Source: Nitrososphaerales archaeon TH703 (GTDB taxonomy: Archaea > Thermoproteota > Nitrososphaeria > Nitrososphaerales > Nitrososphaeraceae). From it: a stretch of 12,728 nucleotides of DNA. This document shows, one piece after another, positions 1 through 6,195 of the stretch. The number at the start of each line of letters is the position of its first letter. Position 1 is the first letter of the stretch. The stretch is from assembly GCA_014523525.1 (NCBI GenBank), contig JAATVL010000108.1:1-12728 (forward strand), given 5' to 3'. The notes under the pieces are model-generated. The model did no database searches. It saw only the letters and a program-made list of their open reading frames with translations, and had not been told where the DNA came from. The translations under genes and the position numbers were made by a program.

Positions 1-246
1 GACGAAGCTCCCATTCGTTGGTATTGATTATATGAATTAGATCGAACATCTCCATTAATTCTTTTACCTACTTGATTTGCTTTTGCTGTCTCATTACTGT
101 CTAAAGTCGTATTGCCTTTTAGATAAATTATTATAATATTATCTTGTTAAACTGCATTATCCAATCATATCATCATATCATTTCTAATTTGTTTGTCAAG
201 TAACTTTGACTTGACAGACAGGTTTAGTTAGACACGCTGTGGCCCA
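1..246. other. Left-edge region with no assignable gene
   Basis: On the plus strand all three frames close within the first 40 bases, so at most a very short gene tail could enter from the left. On the minus strand one frame is open from 146 to the window edge (48 codons, polar, Asn/Ser/Lys-rich) but it has no ATG, GTG or TTG that could start it. It could be a chance opening or the start of a gene with a damaged 5' end. A tandem ATCATATC-type repeat lies near 163-180 and a long hairpin at 186-224. I see no RNA gene here. Confidence 0.4.
186..224 (+). repeat. Long imperfect inverted repeat (hairpin)
   Basis: TGTCAAG at 194-200 is perfectly complementary to CTTGACA at 210-216. The pairing continues outward to 186/224, giving 15 pairs around a 9-nt loop. 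Three of the pairs are G-U in plus-strand RNA; the same positions would be A-C mismatches in minus-strand RNA. It lies about 23 nt beyond the stop codon of the minus-strand HIT gene, but its fold favours a plus-strand transcript and no T-run follows on the minus side. Its function is unknown. Confidence 0.5.
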
Positions 247-693
247 TTAGTTTACTTTAATGCCGTTTACTGTCAGAGACGATTTTATTTTTTGGGCAAT
301 CTTGTCTAGTTCTTCATCTGAAATGAGATTTCTTGTAGGCCACCTTCCATTTGGTGAGTCATAGTTGTATCTTGGTATTATATGGACATGAACATGCGGT
401 ACTATTTGATTTGCCGCCCGTCCGTTATTTTGGCCGATATTTAGTCCCTTTGCGTCTAATGCCTTTACAATGCCCTTTGCCAGGAATGAAACAGTTAAGA
501 ATAGTTTTCCTATTTCTGCGTCATCCATTGTAAAAATATCTTCATGATGTTTCTTTGGAAGTACTAAAGTATGTCCAGTATTAATTGGATACCTGTCCAT
601 AAATGCAACAAAGAGTGAATCTTCGTATATCCTGACAGCTTTTAGTTCGTCATTAATGATAGAACAGAATATGCATTTAGTATTAGATTTCAA
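247..693 (-). CDS. HIT-family (histidine triad) nucleotide hydrolase/transferase
   Basis: A 148-residue protein of the HIT superfamily, cytosolic enzymes that hydrolyse or transfer nucleotidyl groups (AMP-lysine, Ap4A and similar). The signature triad H-V-H-V-H-I-I lies at residues 100-106, with His102 the expected catalytic nucleophile. Cys7 and Cys10 (CIFC) with His49/His50 match the zinc site seen in many HIT proteins. The conserved INTGHTLVLPKKH block is at 37-49 and NIGQNNGRAANQ at 85-96. Length is normal for the Hint/Fhit-like family. The start is TTG: a TGA lies four codons upstream in frame, and the first internal ATG would remove the zinc cysteines. The gene is transcribed away from the small zinc-ribbon gene. 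The family assignment is firm; the substrate cannot be told from the sequence. Confidence 0.93.
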   Translation of the reverse strand: MKSNTKCIFCSIINDELKAVRIYEDSLFVAFMDRYPINTGHTLVLPKKHHEDIFTMDDAEIGKLFLTVSFLAKGIVKALDAKGLNIGQNNGRAANQIVPHVHVHIIPRYNYDSPNGRWPTRNLISDEELDKIAQKIKSSLTVNGIKVN

Positions 694-752
694 TAAATAA
701 ACTCAATGCCTCTTGCTGATTTATGTTTTTGTTATGTTCTTTATTTACGAGA

Positions 753-762
753 CTTTTAAATA
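753..762 (+). promoter_or_regulatory. TATA box for the small zinc-ribbon gene
   Basis: CTTTTAAATA is centred 29 nt before the ATG at 787, the spacing expected for an archaeal promoter giving a leaderless or nearly leaderless mRNA. A run of seven T follows at 770-776. Confidence 0.55.
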
Positions 763-786
763 GGTCAAATTTTTTTCTAACTGTAA

Positions 787-975
787 ATGACTGAAACGAT
801 CGAAGTATATGAGTTCAATATGAAATTCACATTCACTTGTCCAAAATGTGATTATAAAAATGAAGATATCTCCTCTGTAGATATCGCAAATGGCAATGCC
901 GAGTGTGGAATGTGTGAAACTCTATTTAAAATAGAGGGTATTGATAGCATTAAGATTTTTGCACTTTTGGAATAA
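787..975 (+). CDS. Small zinc-ribbon protein, function unknown
   Basis: A 62-residue protein with two CxxC knuckles, Cys18-Pro-Lys-Cys21 and Cys40-Gly-Met-Cys43, separated by 18 residues. This is the pattern of a minimal zinc ribbon. No other domain fits: the first 17 residues are acidic/polar with a short beta-like stretch, and the tail is hydrophobic (IKIFALLE). Such ribbons occur in archaeal transcription, translation and RNA-binding accessory proteins, but I do not recognise a named family. A well-placed TATA box supports ATG 787 as the start rather than Met12. It stands alone 72 nt upstream of ilvD, which has its own promoter, so co-transcription is possible but not required. Confidence 0.75.
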   Translation: MTETIEVYEFNMKFTFTCPKCDYKNEDISSVDIANGNAECGMCETLFKIEGIDSIKIFALLE

Positions 976-999
976 TTTCTTGTTCCAAACGATCCTTAA

Positions 1000-1011
1000 A
1001 TTAGTACTAAT
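1000..1011. promoter_or_regulatory. 12-bp perfect palindrome next to the ilvD promoter
   Basis: ATTAGTACTAAT is a perfect palindrome that ends 2 nt before the presumed TATA box of ilvD (1014-1025). That is where an archaeal repressor or activator dimer would typically sit. It may be an operator; no regulator is visible nearby. Confidence 0.35.
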
Positions 1012-1013
1012 GT

Positions 1014-1025
1014 TATATTAAAATA
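1014..1025 (+). promoter_or_regulatory. TATA box for ilvD
   Basis: TATATTAAAATA is centred about 28 nt before the ATG at 1048, predicting a transcript that starts at or within a few bases of the start codon. A second AT-rich stretch at 1029-1042 is too close to the ATG to be the main box. Confidence 0.5.
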
Positions 1026-1047
1026 CGCTTTAATCTTTAAATCACTG

Positions 1048-2721
1048 ATGGAACTTATTAGTAGATCTGTAGTTAATGGTCCGTCAAGGGCTCCCCACAG
1101 AGCAATGTATAAAGCAATGGGTCTAAATGACGACGATTTATCGAAGCCTATTGTGGGAGTTTCCTCTACCTGTAACGAAGCTACACCTTGTAATATCCAT
1201 TTAGGAGATTTGGCACAGCATTCAAAAGCAGGTGTAAAGGATTCAGGATGTACTCCAAGAGAGTTTACTGCAGTTTCTGTTTCTGATGGTATAGCAATGG
1301 GCCATGAGGGTATGAAGGTGTCTCTTGTTAGTCGTGAAATTATTGCAGATTCAATTGAGATAATGATGCGAGCACATAGATATGATGCACTTGTTGGGAT
1401 TTCAGGATGTGATAAGAGTTTACCAGGTACAATTATGGCGATGGCAAGACTAAATTTGCCATCAATTTTTGTCTATGGAGGAACTATATTGCCTGGTACA
1501 TGGAATGGAAAACAGGTTACCATACAAGATGTGTATGAGGCAGTTGGAGCGTTCGAAGCAGGCAAGATAAAGTTTGAAGACCTAAAAAACTTGGAGAATG
1601 TTGCATGTCCTTCGGCCGGTTCATGCGGAGGCATGTACACTGCAAATACAATGGCTTGTATCAGTGAAGCCCTGGGCATTGCATTGCCAGGAAGTGCTTC
1701 TCCTCCTGCCTTAAGTGAAAAAAGAAATAAAATATGCTATAAAACAGGAAAGCAAATCTTTCATCTATTAGAAAATAATCTGAGACCAAAAGATATTCTT
1801 ACATTTGAAGCATTTGAAAATGCAATAGCCATTGCAAATGCAATAGGAGGTTCAACCAATGCAATCCTCCATTTGCTTGCGATATCAAAAGAAATTGGGG
1901 TAAAAGTGGATTTAAAAGATTTTGAGCGAATTAGGGAAACGACACCTCATTTAGCTGATACTAGACCGGGGGGCATGTATGTTATGGTTGATTTAGACAA
2001 AGTAGGTGGAGTACCTATCATCTTGAAAAGTTTACTAAAAAAAGGATTACTAAATCCTGATACCTTGACTGTCACAGGCAAAACCATGAAACAAAACCTA
2101 GAAAATGTATCATTAACTAATTCTGAACCTGTGGTATATTCTTGTGAAAAACCGCTTCATCATGAGGGTACTCTAAAAATTCTAAAGGGTACTCTTGCCC
2201 CTGAAGGTGCAGTGATAAAAGTTGCAGGCCTGCAGAGGACAAAATTTGAAGGAAATGCAAAAGTGTTCAATTCTGAAGAAGATGCTTTTGAGGCAATATC
2301 AAAGCAGAGAATACAGAAGGGCGATGTTATCGTTATTAGATATGAAGGTCCCAAGGGAGGGCCAGGAATGAGAGAAATGCTCGCTGTAACCGCTGCGTTA
2401 GTTGGACAAGGTCTTGGGACGGAAGTAGCTATGGTCACAGATGGAAGATTTTCTGGGGCAACGAGAGGATTTATGATTGGTCACGTTTCTCCTGAAGCTA
2501 TGGTAGGAGGACCGATTTCGTTAGTAAAGAAAGGTGATAAAATTAGTATTGACCTTGACAAAGGAAGGATTAATTTGAATATTGGTCGAATTGAACTCAA
2601 TAAAAGAAGAAAAACGTGGAAGCCAATAAAGTCAAAATACAAGGAAGGAGTTCTGGCAAAATATATGCTTCTGGCAAGATCTGCATCGGAAGGCGCTGTA
2701 ACGATACCGCAATTCAAATAG
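1048..2721 (+). CDS. ilvD: Dihydroxy-acid dehydratase (first copy, complete)
   Basis: A 557-residue IlvD/Edd-family dehydratase. It converts 2,3-dihydroxy-isovalerate and 2,3-dihydroxy-3-methylvalerate to the 2-keto acids in valine, leucine and isoleucine synthesis, in the cytosol. The residues expected to hold the [2Fe-2S] cluster are Cys42 ([10 protein letters not shown]), Cys121 (GCDKSLPG) and Cys193 ([10 protein letters not shown]). The metal site appears as Asp80, Asp122, Lys123 (carbamylated in characterised enzymes) and Glu443. The proposed catalytic Ser469 is in TDGRFSG. Length and motif order match functional DHADs. It is preceded by a good TATA box and a palindrome, and followed after 42 nt by an unrelated surface protein. 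Its paralogue begins at 12062. Of the two copies this one keeps the more canonical motifs ([16 protein letters not shown]), so it is the better candidate for the biosynthetic enzyme. Confidence 0.95.
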   Translation: MELISRSVVNGPSRAPHRAMYKAMGLNDDDLSKPIVGVSSTCNEATPCNIHLGDLAQHSKAGVKDSGCTPREFTAVSVSDGIAMGHEGMKVSLVSREIIADSIEIMMRAHRYDALVGISGCDKSLPGTIMAMARLNLPSIFVYGGTILPGTWNGKQVTIQDVYEAVGAFEAGKIKFEDLKNLENVACPSAGSCGGMYTANTMACISEALGIALPGSASPPALSEKRNKICYKTGKQIFHLLENNLRPKDILTFEAFENAIAIANAIGGSTNAILHLLAISKEIGVKVDLKDFERIRETTPHLADTRPGGMYVMVDLDKVGGVPIILKSLLKKGLLNPDTLTVTGKTMKQNLENVSLTNSEPVVYSCEKPLHHEGTLKILKGTLAPEGAVIKVAGLQRTKFEGNAKVFNSEEDAFEAISKQRIQKGDVIVIRYEGPKGGPGMREMLAVTAALVGQGLGTEVAMVTDGRFSGATRGFMIGHVSPEAMVGGPISLVKKGDKISIDLDKGRINLNIGRIELNKRRKTWKPIKSKYKEGVLAKYMLLARSASEGAVTIPQFK

Positions 2722-2763
2722 ACTAAATTGTCTGGTGTTAAAACAGGCAGAACTTGATAAGTC

Positions 2764-3510
2764 ATGATATTTAACCAAATGCCAAATTTCAGAAACCTTT
2801 TCCTACTGTCAATAGTTGCCATATCGATAATTTCGATAGTATTTTTTTTGTATAGATACGAATCAATTACGGTTAACTTCTTCCCCCAAAATTCAAATCT
2901 GGTCTATCAAGGTACTTTTAATAATGCTACTAGTTTAGTTGAACTTGGAAATACTTCAAAATATCTTGGACTAAGCAATTTGTCAGGAAGCAAATCAGAT
3001 GTTCCGATTGTAAGTCGTAATAATAACACAAATTCACCTAACGACGACCTTGTTTCACTCAGTAATCCTGTTGACACCCTGACAAGAATGATAATTAATG
3101 TTTTAGAAAATTCATCAATAGTTCATTCAAAAAATGGTAAAGATCTGGGACTCAAAAAATATTACGACTTGGGAGGCTCATGGAATCTTGCAATAAGAGG
3201 AGAACAATTTTCAAACTTTACAAGTGTAATACAATTGAATAACACTTTGAACAATATCACCAAAAATTATCGTTTAAATCTTGTTACTTCCAGCCCAAAT
3301 AATATCACTTATCAAGCAACAAATCAGATATTAAAGATAAGAGGAACTGGAGATCTGACACTTGAAGATCAAACAACTAAGGTTCAACTATTGATAATTC
3401 TTTATAAGAATCAAAATATCTATGTAGTATTTGCATCCAAGACTAATGAAAATTTTTTTGATAATTTCTTGATACATGGAAGCATTTCGGAAAGAAAGCT
3501 TGAATATTAA
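2764..3510 (+). CDS. Membrane-anchored, probably N-glycosylated surface protein
   Basis: A 248-residue protein of unknown function. Residues 11-30 form one hydrophobic helix followed by Arg31, giving a signal anchor with the rest outside the cell. The ectodomain has an Asn/Ser/Thr-rich linker (about 40-115) and then a more structured, beta-rich part (about 125-240) containing a YYDLGGSWNLAI block. That block recalls the PsbP-like or lipoprotein-like extracytoplasmic domains often seen in Thaumarchaeota, but I cannot assign a family. Nine N-X-S/T sequons are present, at Asn54, 63, 72, 87, 116, 151, 159, 164 and 180, consistent with archaeal N-glycosylation at the S-layer. ATG 2764 is used as the start; Met6 (2779) is an equally possible start and leaves the helix intact. 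It is convergent with the VOC gene, with 27 nt between the stops. Confidence 0.75.
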   Translation: MIFNQMPNFRNLFLLSIVAISIISIVFFLYRYESITVNFFPQNSNLVYQGTFNNATSLVELGNTSKYLGLSNLSGSKSDVPIVSRNNNTNSPNDDLVSLSNPVDTLTRMIINVLENSSIVHSKNGKDLGLKKYYDLGGSWNLAIRGEQFSNFTSVIQLNNTLNNITKNYRLNLVTSSPNNITYQATNQILKIRGTGDLTLEDQTTKVQLLIILYKNQNIYVVFASKTNENFFDNFLIHGSISERKLEY

Positions 3511-3537
3511 TAATAATGAAGTTAGTCTAATTCTGGA

Positions 3538-3936
3538 TTATTCAGCACCAATCAAGCCGATTAAATCAAATCCTTCAGATATCTTTGAGCTTATTTCTGC
3601 TATGGAAATTAAATGACCGTCAGGATCCACTATTATCGCATGCTTACCAAAAGATTCCTCTTTGGGTTCTTTGAAAAATTCTACATTTTTGTCTTTTAGA
3701 TTCTTGGCTACTGCTTCCAGATTGCTAACCATAAAACCGACTAAGACTCCAGAGTTCTTTGATCTACCCTTACTTTTGGACGGATGCAAAGCAAGTACAG
3801 TTCCACTTGAAAAAAATTCTACCCATTCTGGAGAAGTATTTTTGACCGGTAGTTCTAGAACATCGCGATAAAATTTAATAGATTTATTTATATCACTAAC
3901 CAAGAGAATTATTGCACCAAGTCTTCTGAATGACAA
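3538..3936 (-). CDS. VOC superfamily (glyoxalase/dioxygenase-like) protein
   Basis: A 132-residue single-module vicinal-oxygen-chelate protein, comprising two beta-alpha-beta-beta-beta repeats. The first is recognised by LGAIILLVSDINKSIKFYRDVLEL (residues 6-29, shown here only as a landmark of the repeat) and the second ends in DPDGHLISIAE (104-114). His51 (LALHP) and Glu114 sit at positions that usually bind metal, suggesting a metal-dependent active site completed by dimerisation. Substrate is unknown: glyoxalase I-like, antibiotic-resistance-like and dioxygenase-like members share this scaffold. The start is taken as TTG 3936, because the fold begins at once with RRLGAIILL and no ATG is available. 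It is divergent from the zinc dehydrogenase at 4057, and the 120-nt gap between them holds both promoters. Confidence 0.85.
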   Translation of the reverse strand: MSFRRLGAIILLVSDINKSIKFYRDVLELPVKNTSPEWVEFFSSGTVLALHPSKSKGRSKNSGVLVGFMVSNLEAVAKNLKDKNVEFFKEPKEESFGKHAIIVDPDGHLISIAEISSKISEGFDLIGLIGAE

Positions 3937-4056
3937 AGTACTCCAAATTGATAGATTCCGAATTAATAACTTATCGATTCTGGATTTAAAATCAACTTTT
4001 ATCGTAGAAAATTATATTAAATTTTAATTCACATTAGTCATGAAAGTGGATTTCAG
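3937..4056. promoter_or_regulatory. Divergent promoter region (VOC gene / zinc dehydrogenase)
   Basis: This AT-rich gap separates two divergently transcribed genes. The stretch around 4009-4026 (AAATTATATTAAATTTT) can act as a TATA box for the plus-strand dehydrogenase, with a start of transcription near 4043 and a leader of roughly 14 nt. No clear operator repeat is visible. Confidence 0.4.
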
Positions 4057-5082
4057 ATGTTAAGCGTAAAAGTAGTTGATAATAAGATAACCTTGGTTGA
4101 ATCAGAGTTACCATATTTTACTGATGATGAATTATTAGTAAGAATGCATTCATGCGGGATATGTGGTTCGGATTTAGAAAAAGTCTATGGAAATTATGGA
4201 ATGAAATCTTTACGAGTAGGCCATGAACCTGCTGGTCATGTTATTAAAGTGGGTAAAAATATAAAAAAATTCCATGAGGGAGATAGAGTCTTTGTTCATC
4301 ATCATGTTAGTTGCTATTCATGTAGATATTGTCTTCAAGGGAACTATACAATGTGTACCAATTATCAAAATAGTAATATTGAACCCTGTGGCCTGTCTGA
4401 ACAATTTATCGTTCCAAAATGGAATATTGAACATGGTGGTGTATTAAAACTTCCCGAGTCTGTCTCTTATGACGAGGCTGCTCTGATTGAACCATTTGCT
4501 TGTTGTATCAGAGGATTGAATAAAATTTCAATAAAACATGGAGATAATGTGGCAATTCTGGGCGCCGGACCAACTGGGGTAATGCATATGTTATTGGCCA
4601 AAATGTGGGGGGCAAACAATATTGTGGTTTCTGATATTAATCAGTTCAGGTTAAAATTTGTTGAAAAATATAGTGTGACGACAGTAAATTTGAATCAAGA
4701 TAATCTGGATGATGTTATTAAGGAAATTACAAAAAATATAGGAACTGATGTAACAATTTTGGCGACTGGAAGTATCAAAGCGTTTGAAAGTGCACTTAAA
4801 ATAACAAGAAGAGGCGGGAAGATATTGCTTTTTGGAGTTCCATCAGTTGGTTCAAAGTTTGACCTAGATTTAAATTCCATATATTCTAATGAACAGATAA
4901 TCATTCCAAGCTATGGCGCCTCAGAAATAGAAACCAACCAAGCGTTATCATTAATGTCTGACAAATCAATCGATCTTTTACCTCTCGTGACACACCGTTT
5001 TCAAATTAAAGAATCCAGAGATGCTTTCAAATGTGCGCACGAGGCATCAGAAGCTATGAAGGTATTAATAGTAACATCATAA
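4057..5082 (+). CDS. Zinc-dependent medium-chain alcohol/polyol dehydrogenase
   Basis: A 341-residue MDR-superfamily enzyme of the sorbitol/threonine/alcohol dehydrogenase group. The expected catalytic zinc ligands are Cys36 (GICGSD), His56-Glu57 (GHEPAGHV) and Glu145 (EPFACC). Four structural-zinc cysteines are at 86, 89, 92 and 100. The Rossmann fingerprint GAGPTG lies at 169-174, and Asp193 (VVSDIN) at the end of the second strand favours NAD+ over NADP+. Length and domain order (GroES-like, then Rossmann) are typical. The true substrate is open: polyol, L-threonine and keto-sugar enzymes all look like this. It lies 49 nt upstream of the LsrF-like gene on the same strand, which suggests linked steps on a sugar or polyol, although that gene also has a TATA-like box of its own. 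Confidence 0.9.
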   Translation: MLSVKVVDNKITLVESELPYFTDDELLVRMHSCGICGSDLEKVYGNYGMKSLRVGHEPAGHVIKVGKNIKKFHEGDRVFVHHHVSCYSCRYCLQGNYTMCTNYQNSNIEPCGLSEQFIVPKWNIEHGGVLKLPESVSYDEAALIEPFACCIRGLNKISIKHGDNVAILGAGPTGVMHMLLAKMWGANNIVVSDINQFRLKFVEKYSVTTVNLNQDNLDDVIKEITKNIGTDVTILATGSIKAFESALKITRRGGKILLFGVPSVGSKFDLDLNSIYSNEQIIIPSYGASEIETNQALSLMSDKSIDLLPLVTHRFQIKESRDAFKCAHEASEAMKVLIVTS

Positions 5083-5099
5083 GACTTTATTGATGAAAA

Positions 5100-5109
5100 C
5101 ATAAATAAC
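5100..5109 (+). promoter_or_regulatory. TATA box for the LsrF-like gene
   Basis: CATAAATAAC is centred 28 nt before ATG 5132, so the aldolase-like gene can be transcribed separately from the dehydrogenase upstream, probably without a leader. Confidence 0.45.
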
Positions 5110-5131
5110 TTGTATAGTCTGGTTATCTATT

Positions 5132-5950
5132 ATGGATTGGGGAATAAGAAATCGGTTATCGAGAATAATGAAACCACAAGATGGAAAAGGAGTCATGTTA
5201 GCAGTTGACCATGGATATTTTTTGGGTCCTACTGAAAGACTGGAAGATCCGAAAAAAACAATCAAACCTCTGCTAAAACATGCAGACTCATTAATGCTCA
5301 CAAGGGGAGTTTTAAGAAGATGTGTCGATTCAGAATCAAATATTCCTATCGTGCTCCGTGTTTCAGGAGGAACTAGTATTTTAGGAGAAGATCTTTCAAA
5401 TGAGACTATTACTACATCGATTGAAGAAGCAATAAGGCTCAATGCATCATGTCTGGCGTTATCTATTTTTGTTGGAAGTAAATATGAACACCAAACACTA
5501 AAGAATCTTTCTAAACTGGTAGACGAAGGAGAAAAATACGGGATCCCAGTTTTGGCAGTTACTGCAGTTGGAAAAGAAATGGCTAGAGATGCAAGATACC
5601 TTGCGCTATCTTGTAGGGTTGCTGCAGAATTAGGAGCACATTTGGTAAAAACTTACTATTGTGAAAACTTTGATAAAGTGGTTGAGGGATGCCCTGTACC
5701 AGTGATTATTGCAGGTGGTAAAAAACTATTGGAAAAAGAAGCACTCAATCTAACTTTTAATGCAATAAGGGACGGAGCATTGGGCGTCGACATGGGAAGA
5801 AATATTTGGCAATCAGATCATCCGATTGAAATGATCCAGGCCGTTAGATCAATAGTTCATGATAGGCTAACAGTAGAAGAGTCAATAAATTCATTCTTTA
5901 TGAACAAGAATATGCGATCTAATGAATTGGAAACCTTAAAGACGCGATAA
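5132..5950 (+). CDS. LsrF-like class I aldolase/thiolase (DeoC/FbaB superfamily)
   Basis: A 272-residue TIM-barrel enzyme closely resembling bacterial LsrF, the thiolase that splits the processed autoinducer-2 phosphate 3-hydroxy-5-phosphooxypentane-2,4-dione. Resemblance is seen in DWGIRNRLSRI (2-12), VMLAVDHGYFLGPT (21-34), SKYEHQ (116-121), VKTYYCENF (172-180), VIIAGGKKL (191-199) and GVDMGRNIWQSDHP (218-231). Lys173 in KTYY is the expected Schiff-base lysine, and GGKK with DMGRN forms the phosphate-binding end. It starts at the conserved DWG motif, lacking about 30 N-terminal residues of the Escherichia coli protein. The same fold includes archaeal fructose-bisphosphate aldolase and the aminodideoxyheptulosonate synthase of the alternative aromatic pathway, so the name LsrF should be read as sequence likeness only. 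No lsrK, lsrR, lsrG or Lsr transporter gene is in view. Confidence 0.88.
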   Translation: MDWGIRNRLSRIMKPQDGKGVMLAVDHGYFLGPTERLEDPKKTIKPLLKHADSLMLTRGVLRRCVDSESNIPIVLRVSGGTSILGEDLSNETITTSIEEAIRLNASCLALSIFVGSKYEHQTLKNLSKLVDEGEKYGIPVLAVTAVGKEMARDARYLALSCRVAAELGAHLVKTYYCENFDKVVEGCPVPVIIAGGKKLLEKEALNLTFNAIRDGALGVDMGRNIWQSDHPIEMIQAVRSIVHDRLTVEESINSFFMNKNMRSNELETLKTR

Positions 5951-5956
5951 ATATTT
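5947..5956 (+). promoter_or_regulatory. TATA-like box for the C2H2 microprotein
   Basis: ATAAATATTT overlaps the stop codon of the aldolase-like gene and is centred about 33 nt before ATG 5985, implying a leader of only a few bases. Confidence 0.4.
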
Positions 5957-5984
5957 TTAGTAGATACAATTTCATTGTTCTATC

Positions 5985-6110
5985 ATGTCAGAGTATGAAG
6001 GCGGTACATTTAGATGCAAAGTATGTGCAAAAGAATTTCTAACAAAGAATGAATGCGACGCTCATTATGATGATATTCATGGAGATGAAATTGCGGACAT
6101 TGGTGAGTAA
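5985..6110 (+). CDS. C2H2 zinc-finger microprotein (41 residues)
   Basis: A complete small gene, ATG to TAA, encoding 41 residues. It contains one classical C2H2 finger: Cys11-x2-Cys14-x12-His27-x4-His32, with the usual aromatic Phe9 and Phe18 flanking the first knuckle. The protein is markedly acidic (about 11 Asp/Glu against 4 Lys/Arg), and its C-terminal nine residues are acidic. That argues against simple DNA binding by electrostatics and fits a protein- or RNA-partner role. A TATA-like box sits at the right distance upstream. It lies between the LsrF-like gene and the nop5-fibrillarin operon. Single-finger small proteins are known in Thaumarchaeota and other archaea, but their functions are largely unknown. 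The finger spacing makes a chance ORF unlikely. Confidence 0.8.
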   Translation: MSEYEGGTFRCKVCAKEFLTKNECDAHYDDIHGDEIADIGE

Positions 6111-6156
6111 CTTCCAATGCAGTAGTAGATAATCAAATGGTAATGCGATAATGTTA

Positions 6157-6168
6157 GATTTTTTAATC
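6157..6168 (+). promoter_or_regulatory. Possible promoter element for nop5-fibrillarin
   Basis: GATTTTTTAATC is centred about 33 nt before the TTG at 6196 and is the only TATA-like stretch at a suitable distance. It would place the transcript start a few bases before the start codon. Confidence 0.3.
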
Positions 6169-6195
6169 ACCAAAATAACTTATTGTGAGATCTAG

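Noticed and set aside
163..183. Minus-strand ATGATGA resembling a box C of a C/D guide RNA
   Set aside because: No CTGA box D follows at a suitable distance; the motif comes from a small ATCATATC tandem repeat.
1473..2822. Minus-strand open frames of 68-113 codons inside ilvD and its 3' flank
   Set aside because: They are antisense to a strongly conserved enzyme and show no recognisable motif.
4040..4063. ATG upstream of the dehydrogenase start as a possible alternative start or leader peptide
   Set aside because: It is out of frame with the dehydrogenase and stops after seven codons; no attenuator-like structure follows.
6086..6096. ATGATGA box C-like motif within the C2H2 microprotein gene, near nop5-fibrillarin
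   Set aside because: It encodes conserved-looking finger residues and has no matching box D downstream.
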